From JBCCFX01 sp039029515 (GTDB lineage: Bacteria; Planctomycetota; Phycisphaerae; Phycisphaerales; SM1A02): a stretch of DNA of 13,714 nucleotides. Below are positions 1 to 6,611 of this stretch, in pieces (position 1 is the first letter of the stretch; each line of letters starts with the position of its first letter). Position numbers and translations under genes: made by a program. The notes under the pieces were generated by a model. The model was not told the DNA's origin. It made no database searches and was given only the letters and a program-made list of their open reading frames with translations. The stretch covers positions 1-13,714 of the forward strand of contig JBCCFX010000101.1 in assembly GCA_039029515.1 (NCBI GenBank). Reading direction: 5' to 3'.

Positions 1-2
1 CG

Positions 3-170
3 TGGTGTCGTGGGGAGGTGGAGGACCGGGTAGTTGCTCGCCTTGCGCCGGTGCTGGCGCAGCTGCAGCGCTCGGTTGCGCCGGTGCTTGCGGAGGTCCA
101 TTTGGTACCAGTGCAAACAGCCGTGATGTGCGTGGAGGCCTGCAGAAGATTCACTCGGAATGACGGATAG
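3..170 (+). CDS. Possible C-terminal end of a gene cut by the window edge
   Basis: The third frame is open from the window edge to a TAG at 168-170, giving about 55 residues. The translation is rich in Val, Ala and Leu and includes an 11-residue repeat (APVLAQLQRSV followed by APVLAEVHLV), so it could be a helical or coiled-coil C-terminus. Many third codon positions are G or C, which is compatible with coding. No family is recognised and no start is visible. The frame is short enough to be chance, so confidence is low. The next gene starts about 30 bp downstream. Confidence 0.25.
   Translation, partial: WCRGEVEDRVVARLAPVLAQLQRSVAPVLAEVHLVPVQTAVMCVEACRRFTRNDG
43..88 (+). repeat. Two direct copies of a 13-bp word, period 33 bp
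   Basis: The word TTGCGCCGGTGCT occurs at 43-55 and again at 76-88. The 33-bp period is 11 codons, so the repeat keeps the reading frame of the possible partial gene that covers it. This supports a small duplication inside a coding sequence rather than a regulatory repeat. Only two copies are present. Confidence 0.5.
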
Positions 171-200
171 CGGTCGGTATACTCGGTCGTGGCGACAGTT

Positions 201-785
201 ATGCAGCACGAGGCAACGCACCACGCAACGCAGCTCCTGAAGCGTGTCAATTCTCTTGATGACACTGCGGCAGCTGAGTTGCTTCCATTGGTCTATGACC
301 GTCTGCGCGAGCTCGCTGCAGGCTATATGAAGCGCGAGCGCGTTGGTCACACACTGCAGCCCACTGCGCTGGTTCACGAAGCGTATTTCAAACTGATTGA
401 CCAGCGTGGCATTGAGTTCCGTGATCGATCTCACTTCCTCGCCGTCGCAGCTCGCGCCATGCGACAGGTGCTCGTCGAACGTGCGCGTCGGCATAACACT
501 GCGAAGCGCGGCGATGGCTGGGCGCGCGTGACGCTAGACAGCGCAGCGCCAACCGCCAGCGATGCCACCGAGCTGCTGGCCATTCATGATGCACTGGAAC
601 GACTCGCCGAACGCGATGAGCGCCTGGCAAAGGTCGTGGAGATGCGATTCTTCGGCGGACTGACCATTGAAGAAACTGCGCGCGCGCTCGAAGTCTCGCA
701 TACCACAATCGAGAATGACTGGTCGATTGCTCGCGCGTGGTTGAGCCGGGAACTGGCCGAGACGGAAACCGATCCGAACCCATGA
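201..785 (+). CDS. ECF RNA polymerase sigma factor, Sig-70_X6 / ECF43-like
   Basis: This is an alternative sigma factor that directs RNA polymerase to a specific promoter set. Counting from a GTG at 189 (198 residues), region 2 spans about 28-105 and contains LLPLVYDRLRELAAGYMKRE and HTLQPTALVHEAY. Region 4 spans about 130-190, with an EMRFFGGLTIEETARAL helix-turn-helix. This matches the Sig-70_X6 family expanded in planctomycetes. Region 2.2 lacks the usual acidic DAED-like motif; Thr55 and Thr59 lie there instead. I chose the ATG at 201 because a TATACT at 178-183 would put transcription start near 190. That makes the GTG at 189 unlikely, although no matching -35 is visible and neither start has a Shine-Dalgarno site. 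The TGA overlaps the kinase start as ATGA, so the two are translationally coupled. Confidence 0.92.
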   Translation: MQHEATHHATQLLKRVNSLDDTAAAELLPLVYDRLRELAAGYMKRERVGHTLQPTALVHEAYFKLIDQRGIEFRDRSHFLAVAARAMRQVLVERARRHNTAKRGDGWARVTLDSAAPTASDATELLAIHDALERLAERDERLAKVVEMRFFGGLTIEETARALEVSHTTIENDWSIARAWLSRELAETETDPNP

Positions 786-3310
786 GTGCATTCGACTTTC
801 AACGTGTGCGTGAGATTTTTCTGGATGCACGCGACCTCTCGCCCGAGGCTCGCCGCGCGTTGCTCGATCAACGCTGCGGAGGTCAGCCTGCGCTGCGAGC
901 GGAGGTTGAATCGCTCCTTCGATTTCATGATGACCCGACATCTCGCATTGATGCTGGAGCTGACTCCGAACAGGTACTGCAACTTCTTGAGTCCGGCATG
1001 ATGCCCGCCGCGTTCGACGGTCCGATGCCCACAACGATTGGCGAGTATCGAATCGTACGGCGCATCGGTGTGGGTGGTATGGCTGTCGTGTACGAGGCAG
1101 AGCAGGCGACGCCGCGGCGAACAGTGGCACTCAAGGTCATTCACGCAGGCGCAGCAACGCCGTCGATCCAGCGGCGGCTGGAACAGGAAGCGGAACTACT
1201 CGGTCGGCTGCAGCATCCTGGGATTGCACAGGTCTTCGAAGCAGGCAGCGCGGAAACCGAAGTTGGTCGTCGTCCGTTCATCGCCATCGAGTTGATCGAT
1301 GGTGTATCACTGACCGAATTTGCAGACGACCACGATCTGTCGACGGCGCAGCGTCTGGACCTCATGGCGTCGATCGCGGATGCGGTCCAGCATGCCCATC
1401 AGCGCGGTGTGATTCACCGTGATCTGAAGCCGGCCAACATTCTGGTCGATCAAAGCGGACAGCCGAAAATCCTGGACTTCGGCGTGGCTCGAGCGACGGA
1501 AGCGGATCTCGGGATGACGACCGTGCATACCGATGTCGGTCAGCTCATCGGCACGTTGCCCTACATGAGTCCCGAGCAGGTGCGCGGCAATCCGCGCGAT
1601 CTGGACGCCCGATCCGATGTATTCGCGCTCGGCGTGATCACGTTTGAGCTTCTGGCAGGGCGATTGCCGCACGAGCTTCGTGAGCTGTCGGTTCCGGAGG
1701 CCGCTCGCGTCATCGCGGATGAGCCAACGCCTCGACTGAGCTCGATTCAACCGCGATTACGAGGCGATGTTGATCGGATTGTCGCCCATGCACTTGCGCA
1801 CGATGCGGATGAACGGTACGCATCGGCGTCCGAATTTGCTGCAGATCTTCGGCGATATCTCCGGAACGAACCAATCATGGCGCGTCCTGCGAGCGCGATG
1901 TATCAGCTGCGCAAGTTCGCGCGTCGAAACAAATCCCTCGTTGCCGGGGCGATGGCGTTTCTGGTCGTGCTTGCGGCGAGTACCGCAATTGCCACGACGT
2001 TTGCCGTCGGTCAGTATCGTGCGCGAGCGCAAGTGCAGCGCGAACTCGAAACCGTTCGATTGATCAACCAGTTCTTCAACTTCATGCTGGCCCAGCCGAG
2101 CCCTTGGAATGACCTTGGCCTTGAGGGTCCGCAACAGACCGTGATGCAGATGCTGGATCGCATCGCGCCGGATGTTGATGGCGCCTTTGACGACAGGCCG
2201 CAAGTTGAGGCGTCTATTCGCTCGACCATGGGGACGACCTACCTGCAGCTCGGTCGATTCGAGGATGCGGAGCGAAATCTGCAGCGAGCCATGGCGCTGT
2301 ATCAGGAAGCGCTCGGTCCGGAGAGTCCGCTCGTCGGGGAGATCATGACAGATCTGGGAGTCGCCAGTGCGCATCTCGGAGAAACGAGCGATGCCGAAGC
2401 ACTGCTCACCGGCGCGCATGAATTGTTGCAAAAGCATCGTGACTCTGATGATATGTTCGTTGCGCTGTCGCTCGGCAACTTGGCATGGCTTCATATGCGC
2501 ACAGAACGGTATGAGGAAGCAGAAGCGCTCTTCGAACAGGCCATGTCAGCACTGGATGGCAAGGATGATCGGCGTGCCATCTCGACGCTGGCAACGATCA
2601 CGATGAATCTCGGATACGTCTATCGACGCACGGATCGGCCTGATCAGGCTCGGTCGTCCTATAAGCGCGGGCTCGACCTGTTTCAGTCGCTGTATGGTGC
2701 TGACCATCCGTACGTCGCGGTCGCATCCAACAACCTGGCCCGATTGGACTACGACGATGGCGAGTATGCCGAGGCTGTGACGGCATATCAACGCGCGCTT
2801 GCAGTCTTCGAAGGCGACTACACGAGCGCGCCGCAATATGTCGCGGCCATTCTGAACAATCTGGCGAACGCACACTGGGAGCTCGGTGACTATGAATCGG
2901 CGGAGAAGACGTTCCACGACTCACTTGATCTGTATCGCGAGACTGTCGGCGAAGCACACTACGACTACGCCGCAACAATGAGCAATCTTGCCGTGCTGCA
3001 CACGCTGCAGGATCGCTGGGAACTTGCCAATCAGGAGTTTGAAATCTTCGCCACGTATCTCCGAGGCCAGACTGGATTACCGTTCTTCCGTGCAGATGTG
3101 GTTGAAAGTTATCGCGCGGTGTGCTTTGCCAATCTCGGCCAGCGAGCAGACGTCGATGAACGCCTCAATATTGGCTATATGCGAGTCGCGTCACAGCTCG
3201 GTGCAGACCATCGATACGCCCGTGAGATCGTGCGGCAGGCGATCAAGGCGTACACCGTGCTCGGCGATGTCGATGCGGTGGCCAACTGGGAATCCCGGCA
3301 AGCGGGCTGA
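782..3310 (+). CDS. Membrane Ser/Thr protein kinase with C-terminal TPR repeats
   Basis: This is a Hanks-type kinase of 842 residues. An N-terminal helical segment (about 5-50) is typical of planctomycete kinases. The kinase domain (about 86-365) shows the glycine loop IGVGGMAVVYEA, ATP-binding Lys118 in VALKVI, HRDLKPAN with catalytic Asp214, DFG at 232-234 and GTLPYMSPEQ near 258-266, so it should be active. One membrane helix lies at about 385-408. TPR repeats of the TPR_10/TPR_12 kind with roughly 42-residue spacing follow from about 460 to 800; motifs such as NNLARLDYDDGEYAEA and LNNLANAHWELGDYESAE are clear. The kinase is predicted cytoplasmic and the TPR part would lie outside the membrane if there is a single pass. 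An upstream in-frame ATG at 737 exists, but 782 gives the ATGA overlap with the sigma gene. The likely substrate is that sigma factor (inference). Confidence 0.95.
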   Translation: MSAFDFQRVREIFLDARDLSPEARRALLDQRCGGQPALRAEVESLLRFHDDPTSRIDAGADSEQVLQLLESGMMPAAFDGPMPTTIGEYRIVRRIGVGGMAVVYEAEQATPRRTVALKVIHAGAATPSIQRRLEQEAELLGRLQHPGIAQVFEAGSAETEVGRRPFIAIELIDGVSLTEFADDHDLSTAQRLDLMASIADAVQHAHQRGVIHRDLKPANILVDQSGQPKILDFGVARATEADLGMTTVHTDVGQLIGTLPYMSPEQVRGNPRDLDARSDVFALGVITFELLAGRLPHELRELSVPEAARVIADEPTPRLSSIQPRLRGDVDRIVAHALAHDADERYASASEFAADLRRYLRNEPIMARPASAMYQLRKFARRNKSLVAGAMAFLVVLAASTAIATTFAVGQYRARAQVQRELETVRLINQFFNFMLAQPSPWNDLGLEGPQQTVMQMLDRIAPDVDGAFDDRPQVEASIRSTMGTTYLQLGRFEDAERNLQRAMALYQEALGPESPLVGEIMTDLGVASAHLGETSDAEALLTGAHELLQKHRDSDDMFVALSLGNLAWLHMRTERYEEAEALFEQAMSALDGKDDRRAISTLATITMNLGYVYRRTDRPDQARSSYKRGLDLFQSLYGADHPYVAVASNNLARLDYDDGEYAEAVTAYQRALAVFEGDYTSAPQYVAAILNNLANAHWELGDYESAEKTFHDSLDLYRETVGEAHYDYAATMSNLAVLHTLQDRWELANQEFEIFATYLRGQTGLPFFRADVVESYRAVCFANLGQRADVDERLNIGYMRVASQLGADHRYAREIVRQAIKAYTVLGDVDAVANWESRQAG

Positions 3311-3445
3311 CGCAACCCAAAACCGGCGATATCACGATCTCAGCTTCATTTTTGCTGTCTCTCGATTTTTCGGTTGGGAGACCGGACGGTTTTCTCGCAT
3401 TCCCTTCTGACCGCTTTGAAACGCGAACAGACAAGGAGAAAACCA

Positions 3446-4333
3446 ATGCGAGACCAAAGCACTATTACTTGTATCGGCCTGCTGACCACCATCGCCATTC
3501 TCGCCGGAACCGCCGCCGCTGAGACTGTCACGACCCTGCGCGAATCCGATATGACCGTCAGTATCTTTGCTGGCTCTGGACCGGTCGCCAACACCACCGC
3601 CATCACGCCGGAATCGACTTCTCTGACCGATGCTTTTGTCCATTCGATTGATGACACGATCTTCGGCGAGCAGCTTGATCGTCCCAGTGGCGTCGGTTCA
3701 GCCACTTCGCGTGCCACGGTTGACCGCTCCGATGTGCTGACCTACAGCGCTTCCGGCGGACTGATGCGTATCGACAGCAGCGCTTCGAATTTTATCGAAG
3801 CCGAGTATCTGACGGGCTTCGGTACGTGTACGAGTACGGCGAATCAGTTCCTGGTGATTGAATTCGATGTCGTCGATGACCCGGTGACGTATGACATCAG
3901 TGGCCTGTTGCTGCCGACGAACGAATTGGGGCAGATCATTCTGCGCCAGACGGCGCCGTTTCCTGCGATCGTCTATCGATTCACGTCCGTCCTGGGCGAT
4001 TCAGGCCCATACGCGAATCAAGGCGTGTTGCCGCCGGGCAGTTATCAGCTCGACGTCGACCTGCAGTCATTTGCGCTCGCGAACAGTATCGTAGGTCCAG
4101 TGACGACCGAGACGGCTGAGTACGTCGTGGCACTGGAACTCGGATGTCGCGGTGATTCCACGGGCAATGGCGTCGTCAATATCGATGACCTGCTCGACGT
4201 GATCAACGAGTTCGGTGGGTGCGAAGGCAACTGCCCGGATGATCCGTGCCCGGCGGACATCAACGGCAACTGTGCCGTCAACGTCGACGACCTGCTTGAC
4301 GTTATCAATGCCTTCGGCGCTGTCTGCCCGTAA
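3446..4333 (+). CDS. Secreted protein with two C-terminal dockerin-like repeats
   Basis: The product is 295 residues. An N-terminal signal peptide (hydrophobic about 9-22) has a likely cleavage after AAA near residue 25. Residues about 30-230 read as beta-rich and match no family I recognise. Residues 236-295 hold two dockerin type I-like calcium repeats, GNGVVNIDDLLDVINEFG and NGNCAVNVDDLLDVINAFG, separated by a cysteine-rich linker. In planctomycetes such tails are common on exported proteins and need not imply a cellulosome. The start is fixed by an AAGGAG at 3433-3438, 7 nt before the ATG. The gene follows the sigma-kinase pair by 135 bp on the same strand and could be a target of that sigma factor, which is inference only. 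A strong hairpin follows the stop. Confidence 0.85.
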   Translation: MRDQSTITCIGLLTTIAILAGTAAAETVTTLRESDMTVSIFAGSGPVANTTAITPESTSLTDAFVHSIDDTIFGEQLDRPSGVGSATSRATVDRSDVLTYSASGGLMRIDSSASNFIEAEYLTGFGTCTSTANQFLVIEFDVVDDPVTYDISGLLLPTNELGQIILRQTAPFPAIVYRFTSVLGDSGPYANQGVLPPGSYQLDVDLQSFALANSIVGPVTTETAEYVVALELGCRGDSTGNGVVNIDDLLDVINEFGGCEGNCPDDPCPADINGNCAVNVDDLLDVINAFGAVCP

Positions 4334-4368
4334 CCCGTCCACACTGACTATTGTCGCGAAAGCGGTTC

Positions 4369-4400
4369 GACCGACCGTGATCCTCGGATCACGGTCGGTC
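4369..4400 (+). terminator. Strong hairpin after the dockerin-repeat gene
   Basis: A 15-bp perfect inverted repeat (4369-4383 with 4386-4400) starts 36 bp after the stop. The arms meet around CTCG, so about 13-14 bp can form with a tetraloop. The tract after it is only TGTCGTTT, so the U-run is poor. Position between convergent genes supports a terminator. Confidence 0.7.
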
Positions 4401-4578
4401 TGTCGTTTGACACTGAGATCGATCAGGGCAAACGTCGGCAGTTCGGTTGCCGCGTCCCGTCTTCGAATGTCCCTCCACGGTTGTCTTGTGTGGTGCGACG
4501 CGAAGCACCCGAATGACCAAGTGCATTGATGAACCGCGTGAAGTCATCTACGGCTTCGGCGCACACTCGCGCATGAAA

Positions 4579-4603
4579 CAGGGCGAGCATCGTGCTCGCC
4601 CTG
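4579..4603 (-). terminator. Hairpin terminator for the small minus-strand gene
   Basis: CAGGGCGAGCA at 4579-4589 pairs with TGCTCGCCCTG at 4593-4603 across a 3-nt loop, an 11-bp stem. On the minus strand it lies about 30 nt after the stop of the 69-residue gene and is followed by TTTC. It sits opposite the hairpin at 4369-4400, so each convergent gene has its own. Confidence 0.6.
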
Positions 4604-4633
4604 ACGTGTGATTCATTGGGTTGGATGAGTCGT

Positions 4634-4843
4634 CTACGCGACTTTGGCGGGTTCAAATCCCGCGCATGTGCTCAGCACCGAGACGCGAAGATCTCGTGGC
4701 ATGTTGTCAGGATGACCGCAGGCTTGCACAAGCTCAGGCTCCGCCTGGTGTGAGATTCGAATCTGCACGAGCTGTTGCTGGTCGTCGTTGTTCTCGCCAA
4801 AGTGGGCACACACGCCGCACTGTCCGTCTCGAATCGTCACCAT
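4634..4843 (-). CDS. Small conserved-looking protein with four cysteines
   Basis: The product is 69 residues with no signal peptide or membrane helix. Cys9 and Cys12 form CGVCAHFG, Cys42 is in ACGHP and Cys60 in STCAGFEPAKVA; His14 and His44 flank them. The spacing C-x2-C-x29-C-x17-C with nearby histidines could bind zinc or iron, which is inference. From memory, planctomycete genomes carry small hypothetical proteins of this layout ending in GFEPA, but I cannot confirm that here. The start is supported by GGAG on the minus strand (CTCC at 4851-4854 on plus), 7 nt before the ATG. A TGAGAC-N3-GTCTCA palindrome lies about 90 bp upstream, matching the one before the PepSY gene, so it may belong to the same regulon. 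It is convergent with the dockerin-repeat gene. Confidence 0.7.
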   Translation of the reverse strand: MVTIRDGQCGVCAHFGENNDDQQQLVQIRISHQAEPELVQACGHPDNMPRDLRVSVLSTCAGFEPAKVA

Positions 4844-4930
4844 GAGAAGTCTCCAGATCAGTCAATGTTGTTGACCTTATGCTCTAACTCACAGCGCGAC
4901 CGATCAAGAGAAACCCGGTCGGATTTCGAA

Positions 4931-4949
4931 CATGAGACTGCGTCTCAAT
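4931..4949. promoter_or_regulatory. Palindromic operator, TGAGAC-N3-GTCTCA (copy 1)
   Basis: CATGAGACTGCGTCTCAAT has perfect 6-bp arms (4933-4938 and 4942-4947) around TGC. It shares both arms and the flanking AT with the operator at 6461-6479. It lies in non-coding DNA 88 bp upstream of the 69-residue four-cysteine gene. No clear -35/-10 pair is visible around it, so its target and direction are less certain than for copy 2. A Fur-family repressor is the likeliest binder by analogy of layout; this is inference. Confidence 0.5.
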
Positions 4950-5076
4950 GTCGACGAGCCTGAGCGGGAGTGTGACAGCTTCGGTGTCCGATAATGACGT
5001 CGAGCTCGCGTCCGCAGCGATAACCAGTCGAGCCGTTGCGACTTGGCCAGAGAGGACCGGGCGAGTCGCGCTGCCC

Positions 5077-5118
5077 CAAAACGAAAAGCCGCGCGCCTCG
5101 GAGTTTGACGGCGCGCGG
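5077..5118 (-). terminator. Intrinsic terminator downstream of the PEP-CTERM gene
   Basis: CCGCGCGCC (5089-5097) pairs perfectly with GGCGCGCGG (5110-5118) across a 12-nt loop. Read on the minus strand, the stem is followed at once by CTTTTCGTTTT, a good U-tract. It lies 160 nt after the stop of the PEP-CTERM gene, with nothing convincing between. Confidence 0.75.
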
Positions 5119-5277
5119 TGTCATCTCGAGCAGTATTGCGGGGGCCCGAGACGGCAAGAGGTATCGTGACGGAAACGGAGAACGTCGGCGAAACGTCTCA
5201 GACAGCGGGGGTCAGTCCACTCCTCAGCTCGGCGAGTGGCTCGACGTGTTCCCCGCCATCTGAAACGTACTTTGTGG

Positions 5278-6015
5278 TCAACTCGAGCGTCGGCGACGAC
5301 CTCGAGCGGCAAGACCCGAAATACTCAGGAGGACAAGTCCGCCCGGTCCTGGAACAGCCGTGATCGAAATACGGGCAATGAACTCATCTCCTCCGAGGCC
5401 GGAGAAACTTGAGTTCACAAATCCGACGGCTGCCCCGCCTTCAGGATCCAACAGCGCGCTCATCCCGAAGGTGTACGCGAAGTTCGAATCACCATTCTGA
5501 ATCCACTCATTGACGAGTGATGTGACGTCCCATGAGAACACGCCTAGTCCATCCACGGTTGTAGTGGACTCAATGCTCGACGTCGTGATCTGTGAGTCGC
5601 GGAATTCCAACCAGGAACCGGGGCCGCTAGCGAGTGACTGATCGATCGCCGCAAGTGGGTCAGACGTCAGTCGGTGTAGCGAGATCTCCGAAGGGTTGCT
5701 CGGGTCCGGATCCGGGAAGAAGCCGTTGACAGCAGTTTCTACGCTGAACGTTGCCTGCAGGATGGGCCCAGAGAACGCGGACGGATCGAAGTCGAAATCG
5801 AAGTAAGACGTCTCGCCGGTAACACCAAAGATCGTTGGCGACGTTGTGCGATTCACCGCACGACCGCTGTTGGCTTCCTCGCCGCGGAGGAAATCGCTCT
5901 GGAAGAAGCCGGATGACATGTAATCCTGGTCGACGAAGATCTCGGTGACTCCTGCCGTCGCCTGGAAGGCGATGGTCATGGCCGAAACAGTGCCGAGAAT
6001 CGGGGCAAATTTCAT
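5278..6015 (-). CDS. Exported protein with PEP-CTERM-type sorting tail
   Basis: The product is 245 residues from the ATG at 6015. An in-frame GTG at 6030 would add five residues; neither start has a clear ribosome site, and I prefer the ATG because it gives a compact signal peptide, MKFAPILGTVSAMTIAFQATA. The C-terminus (about 220-245) is VPGPG, a hydrophobic stretch, then ARGRRRR, the PEP-CTERM sorting tail variant usual in Phycisphaerae, which is recognised and cut by an exosortase after export. The body carries FSWDVTSLVNEWIQNGDSNF and a late strand before the tail, resembling a DNRLRE-type beta-sandwich. It is likely a surface or extracellular matrix protein. No exosortase is in this window. 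A T-rich hairpin terminator follows on the minus strand. Confidence 0.85.
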   Translation of the reverse strand: MKFAPILGTVSAMTIAFQATAGVTEIFVDQDYMSSGFFQSDFLRGEEANSGRAVNRTTSPTIFGVTGETSYFDFDFDPSAFSGPILQATFSVETAVNGFFPDPDPSNPSEISLHRLTSDPLAAIDQSLASGPGSWLEFRDSQITTSSIESTTTVDGLGVFSWDVTSLVNEWIQNGDSNFAYTFGMSALLDPEGGAAVGFVNSSFSGLGGDEFIARISITAVPGPGGLVLLSISGLAARGRRRRSS

Positions 6016-6121
6016 TTCGAATGTACTCACGAATTGAGAGAGAATGAGAGAGTCAGTGATGAGGACAGAGGGTGTGCCATGTACGGGCCGCCCACAGGCG
6101 CCCCGCCACGCAGCAGATGAA

Positions 6122-6442
6122 TCACATCGAAACAGCCCGCCATGCTGTATGTGGCGTGGAGCAAGTCATAGCCACAGGCCACGAACGTGTGATGGACGTG
6201 ACCATGTCCCGTTGATCAACGAAGCGTGTGTGGGGGCGATTCCGCGTCCAACTCCAGGCGACGCGCAAACGCGTCTCTGGCGCGGTCTTGGTGAGGGCCA
6301 GCGTGGTGGGTCTGGTGGCCCCGAGTCCCCCGGCATGGCTCGCAGTGCAGACGTTGATGACCGCAGAATCCGCGATGGTCATGCTTGTCGTGGTCAGAAG
6401 CACGATGACCCCGGGAATCCGGCCCCTTGTGCCGGTTGGCAT
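6122..6442 (-). CDS. Possible small protein with a perfect Shine-Dalgarno site
   Basis: A 106-residue frame starts at the ATG at 6442-6440. A perfect AGGAGG on the minus strand (CCTCCT at 6450-6455 on plus) sits 7 nt upstream, the best ribosome site in the window. The N-terminus, RGRIPGVIVLLTTTSMTIA, could be a weak signal peptide; the rest is rich in Thr and Arg and matches no family. Third positions are mostly G or C. Another minus-strand frame over the same bases is histidine-rich (HRASDHDKHDHRGFCGHQ) but is broken by a TGA near 6215 and lacks its own start. The TGAGAC operator lies 19 bp upstream of the ATG, so this gene would be shadowed by the same regulator as the divergent PepSY gene. 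It could instead be a decayed gene or non-coding. Confidence 0.4.
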   Translation of the reverse strand: MPTGTRGRIPGVIVLLTTTSMTIADSAVINVCTASHAGGLGATRPTTLALTKTAPETRLRVAWSWTRNRPHTRFVDQRDMVTSITRSWPVAMTCSTPHTAWRAVSM

Positions 6443-6460
6443 TGATCTTCCTCCTATGAG

Positions 6461-6491
6461 ATTGAGACTCAGTCTCAATTAAGGGTATACT
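6461..6491 (+). promoter_or_regulatory. Fur-like 9-1-9 palindrome overlapping a sigma-70 promoter
   Basis: ATTGAGACTCAGTCTCAAT at 6461-6479 is a perfect inverted repeat of two 9-bp arms about one central base, the geometry of a classical 19-bp Fur box. It overlaps TTGAGA (6462-6467, five of six with the -35 consensus). After an 18-bp spacer comes TATACT (6486-6491, five of six with the -10 consensus). Transcription would start near 6498 and run into the PepSY gene at 6612. A repressor on the palindrome would block the -35. Its core TGAGAC-N3-GTCTCA recurs at 4931-4949. Confidence 0.7.
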
Positions 6492-6501
6492 ACACCCCTC
6501 G

Positions 6502-6568
6502 CCCGGCCAAGGCAAGGTCGAATTGGCCGGGAGAGGGAAATCCGATCGGGAACCACGAGTGGTTCTCG
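6502..6568 (+). promoter_or_regulatory. Two hairpins in the leader of the PepSY gene
   Basis: CCCGGCCAA (6502-6510) pairs perfectly with TTGGCCGGG (6523-6531). A second stem pairs CGGGAACCAC (6547-6556) with GTGGTTCTCG (6559-6568), including one G-T pair and a very tight turn. Both would lie at the 5' end of the transcript predicted from the promoter at 6462-6491, within a leader of about 110 nt. They do not match a riboswitch that I know. They may stabilise the mRNA or mark a second operator. Confidence 0.45.
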
Positions 6569-6611
6569 GGTCCTTGTTCTCGTGCGCACGGTTGGTCAGG
6601 AAGGCAACGCA

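Larger units (their letters stand above)
4844..5277. other. Intergenic stretch without a convincing gene
   Basis: Open frames here (for example 4948-5169 on plus) have no ribosome site, no recognisable motif and mixed low-complexity composition, and I take them as chance. The stretch does hold a palindrome at 4931-4949 and a T-rich hairpin terminator at 5077-5118 for the minus strand. Between 5119 and 5277 I see nothing definite. That part is probably the 3' untranslated end of the PEP-CTERM gene. Confidence 0.6.

Noticed and set aside
3316..3378. Long-range pairing CCCA...ACCG with CGGTTGGG behind the kinase gene
   Set aside because: The stem is only 8 bp with a bulge and a loop of about 45 nt, so it is not convincing as a terminator.
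4647..4663. Perfect tRNA T-arm look-alike, GCGGG-TTCAAAT-CCCGC
   Set aside because: No acceptor, D or anticodon arm can be built around it. The bases encode GFEPAKVA at the end of the small minus-strand gene.
4948..5363. Overlapping plus-strand frames at 4948-5169, 5036-5263 and 5118-5363
   Set aside because: They cross the minus-strand terminator and the end of the PEP-CTERM gene, lack ribosome sites and have no recognisable motifs.
6044..6482. Plus-strand open frames at 6044-6445 and 6228-6482
   Set aside because: No ribosome site, no family likeness and composition typical of antisense shadows; they run into the operator region.
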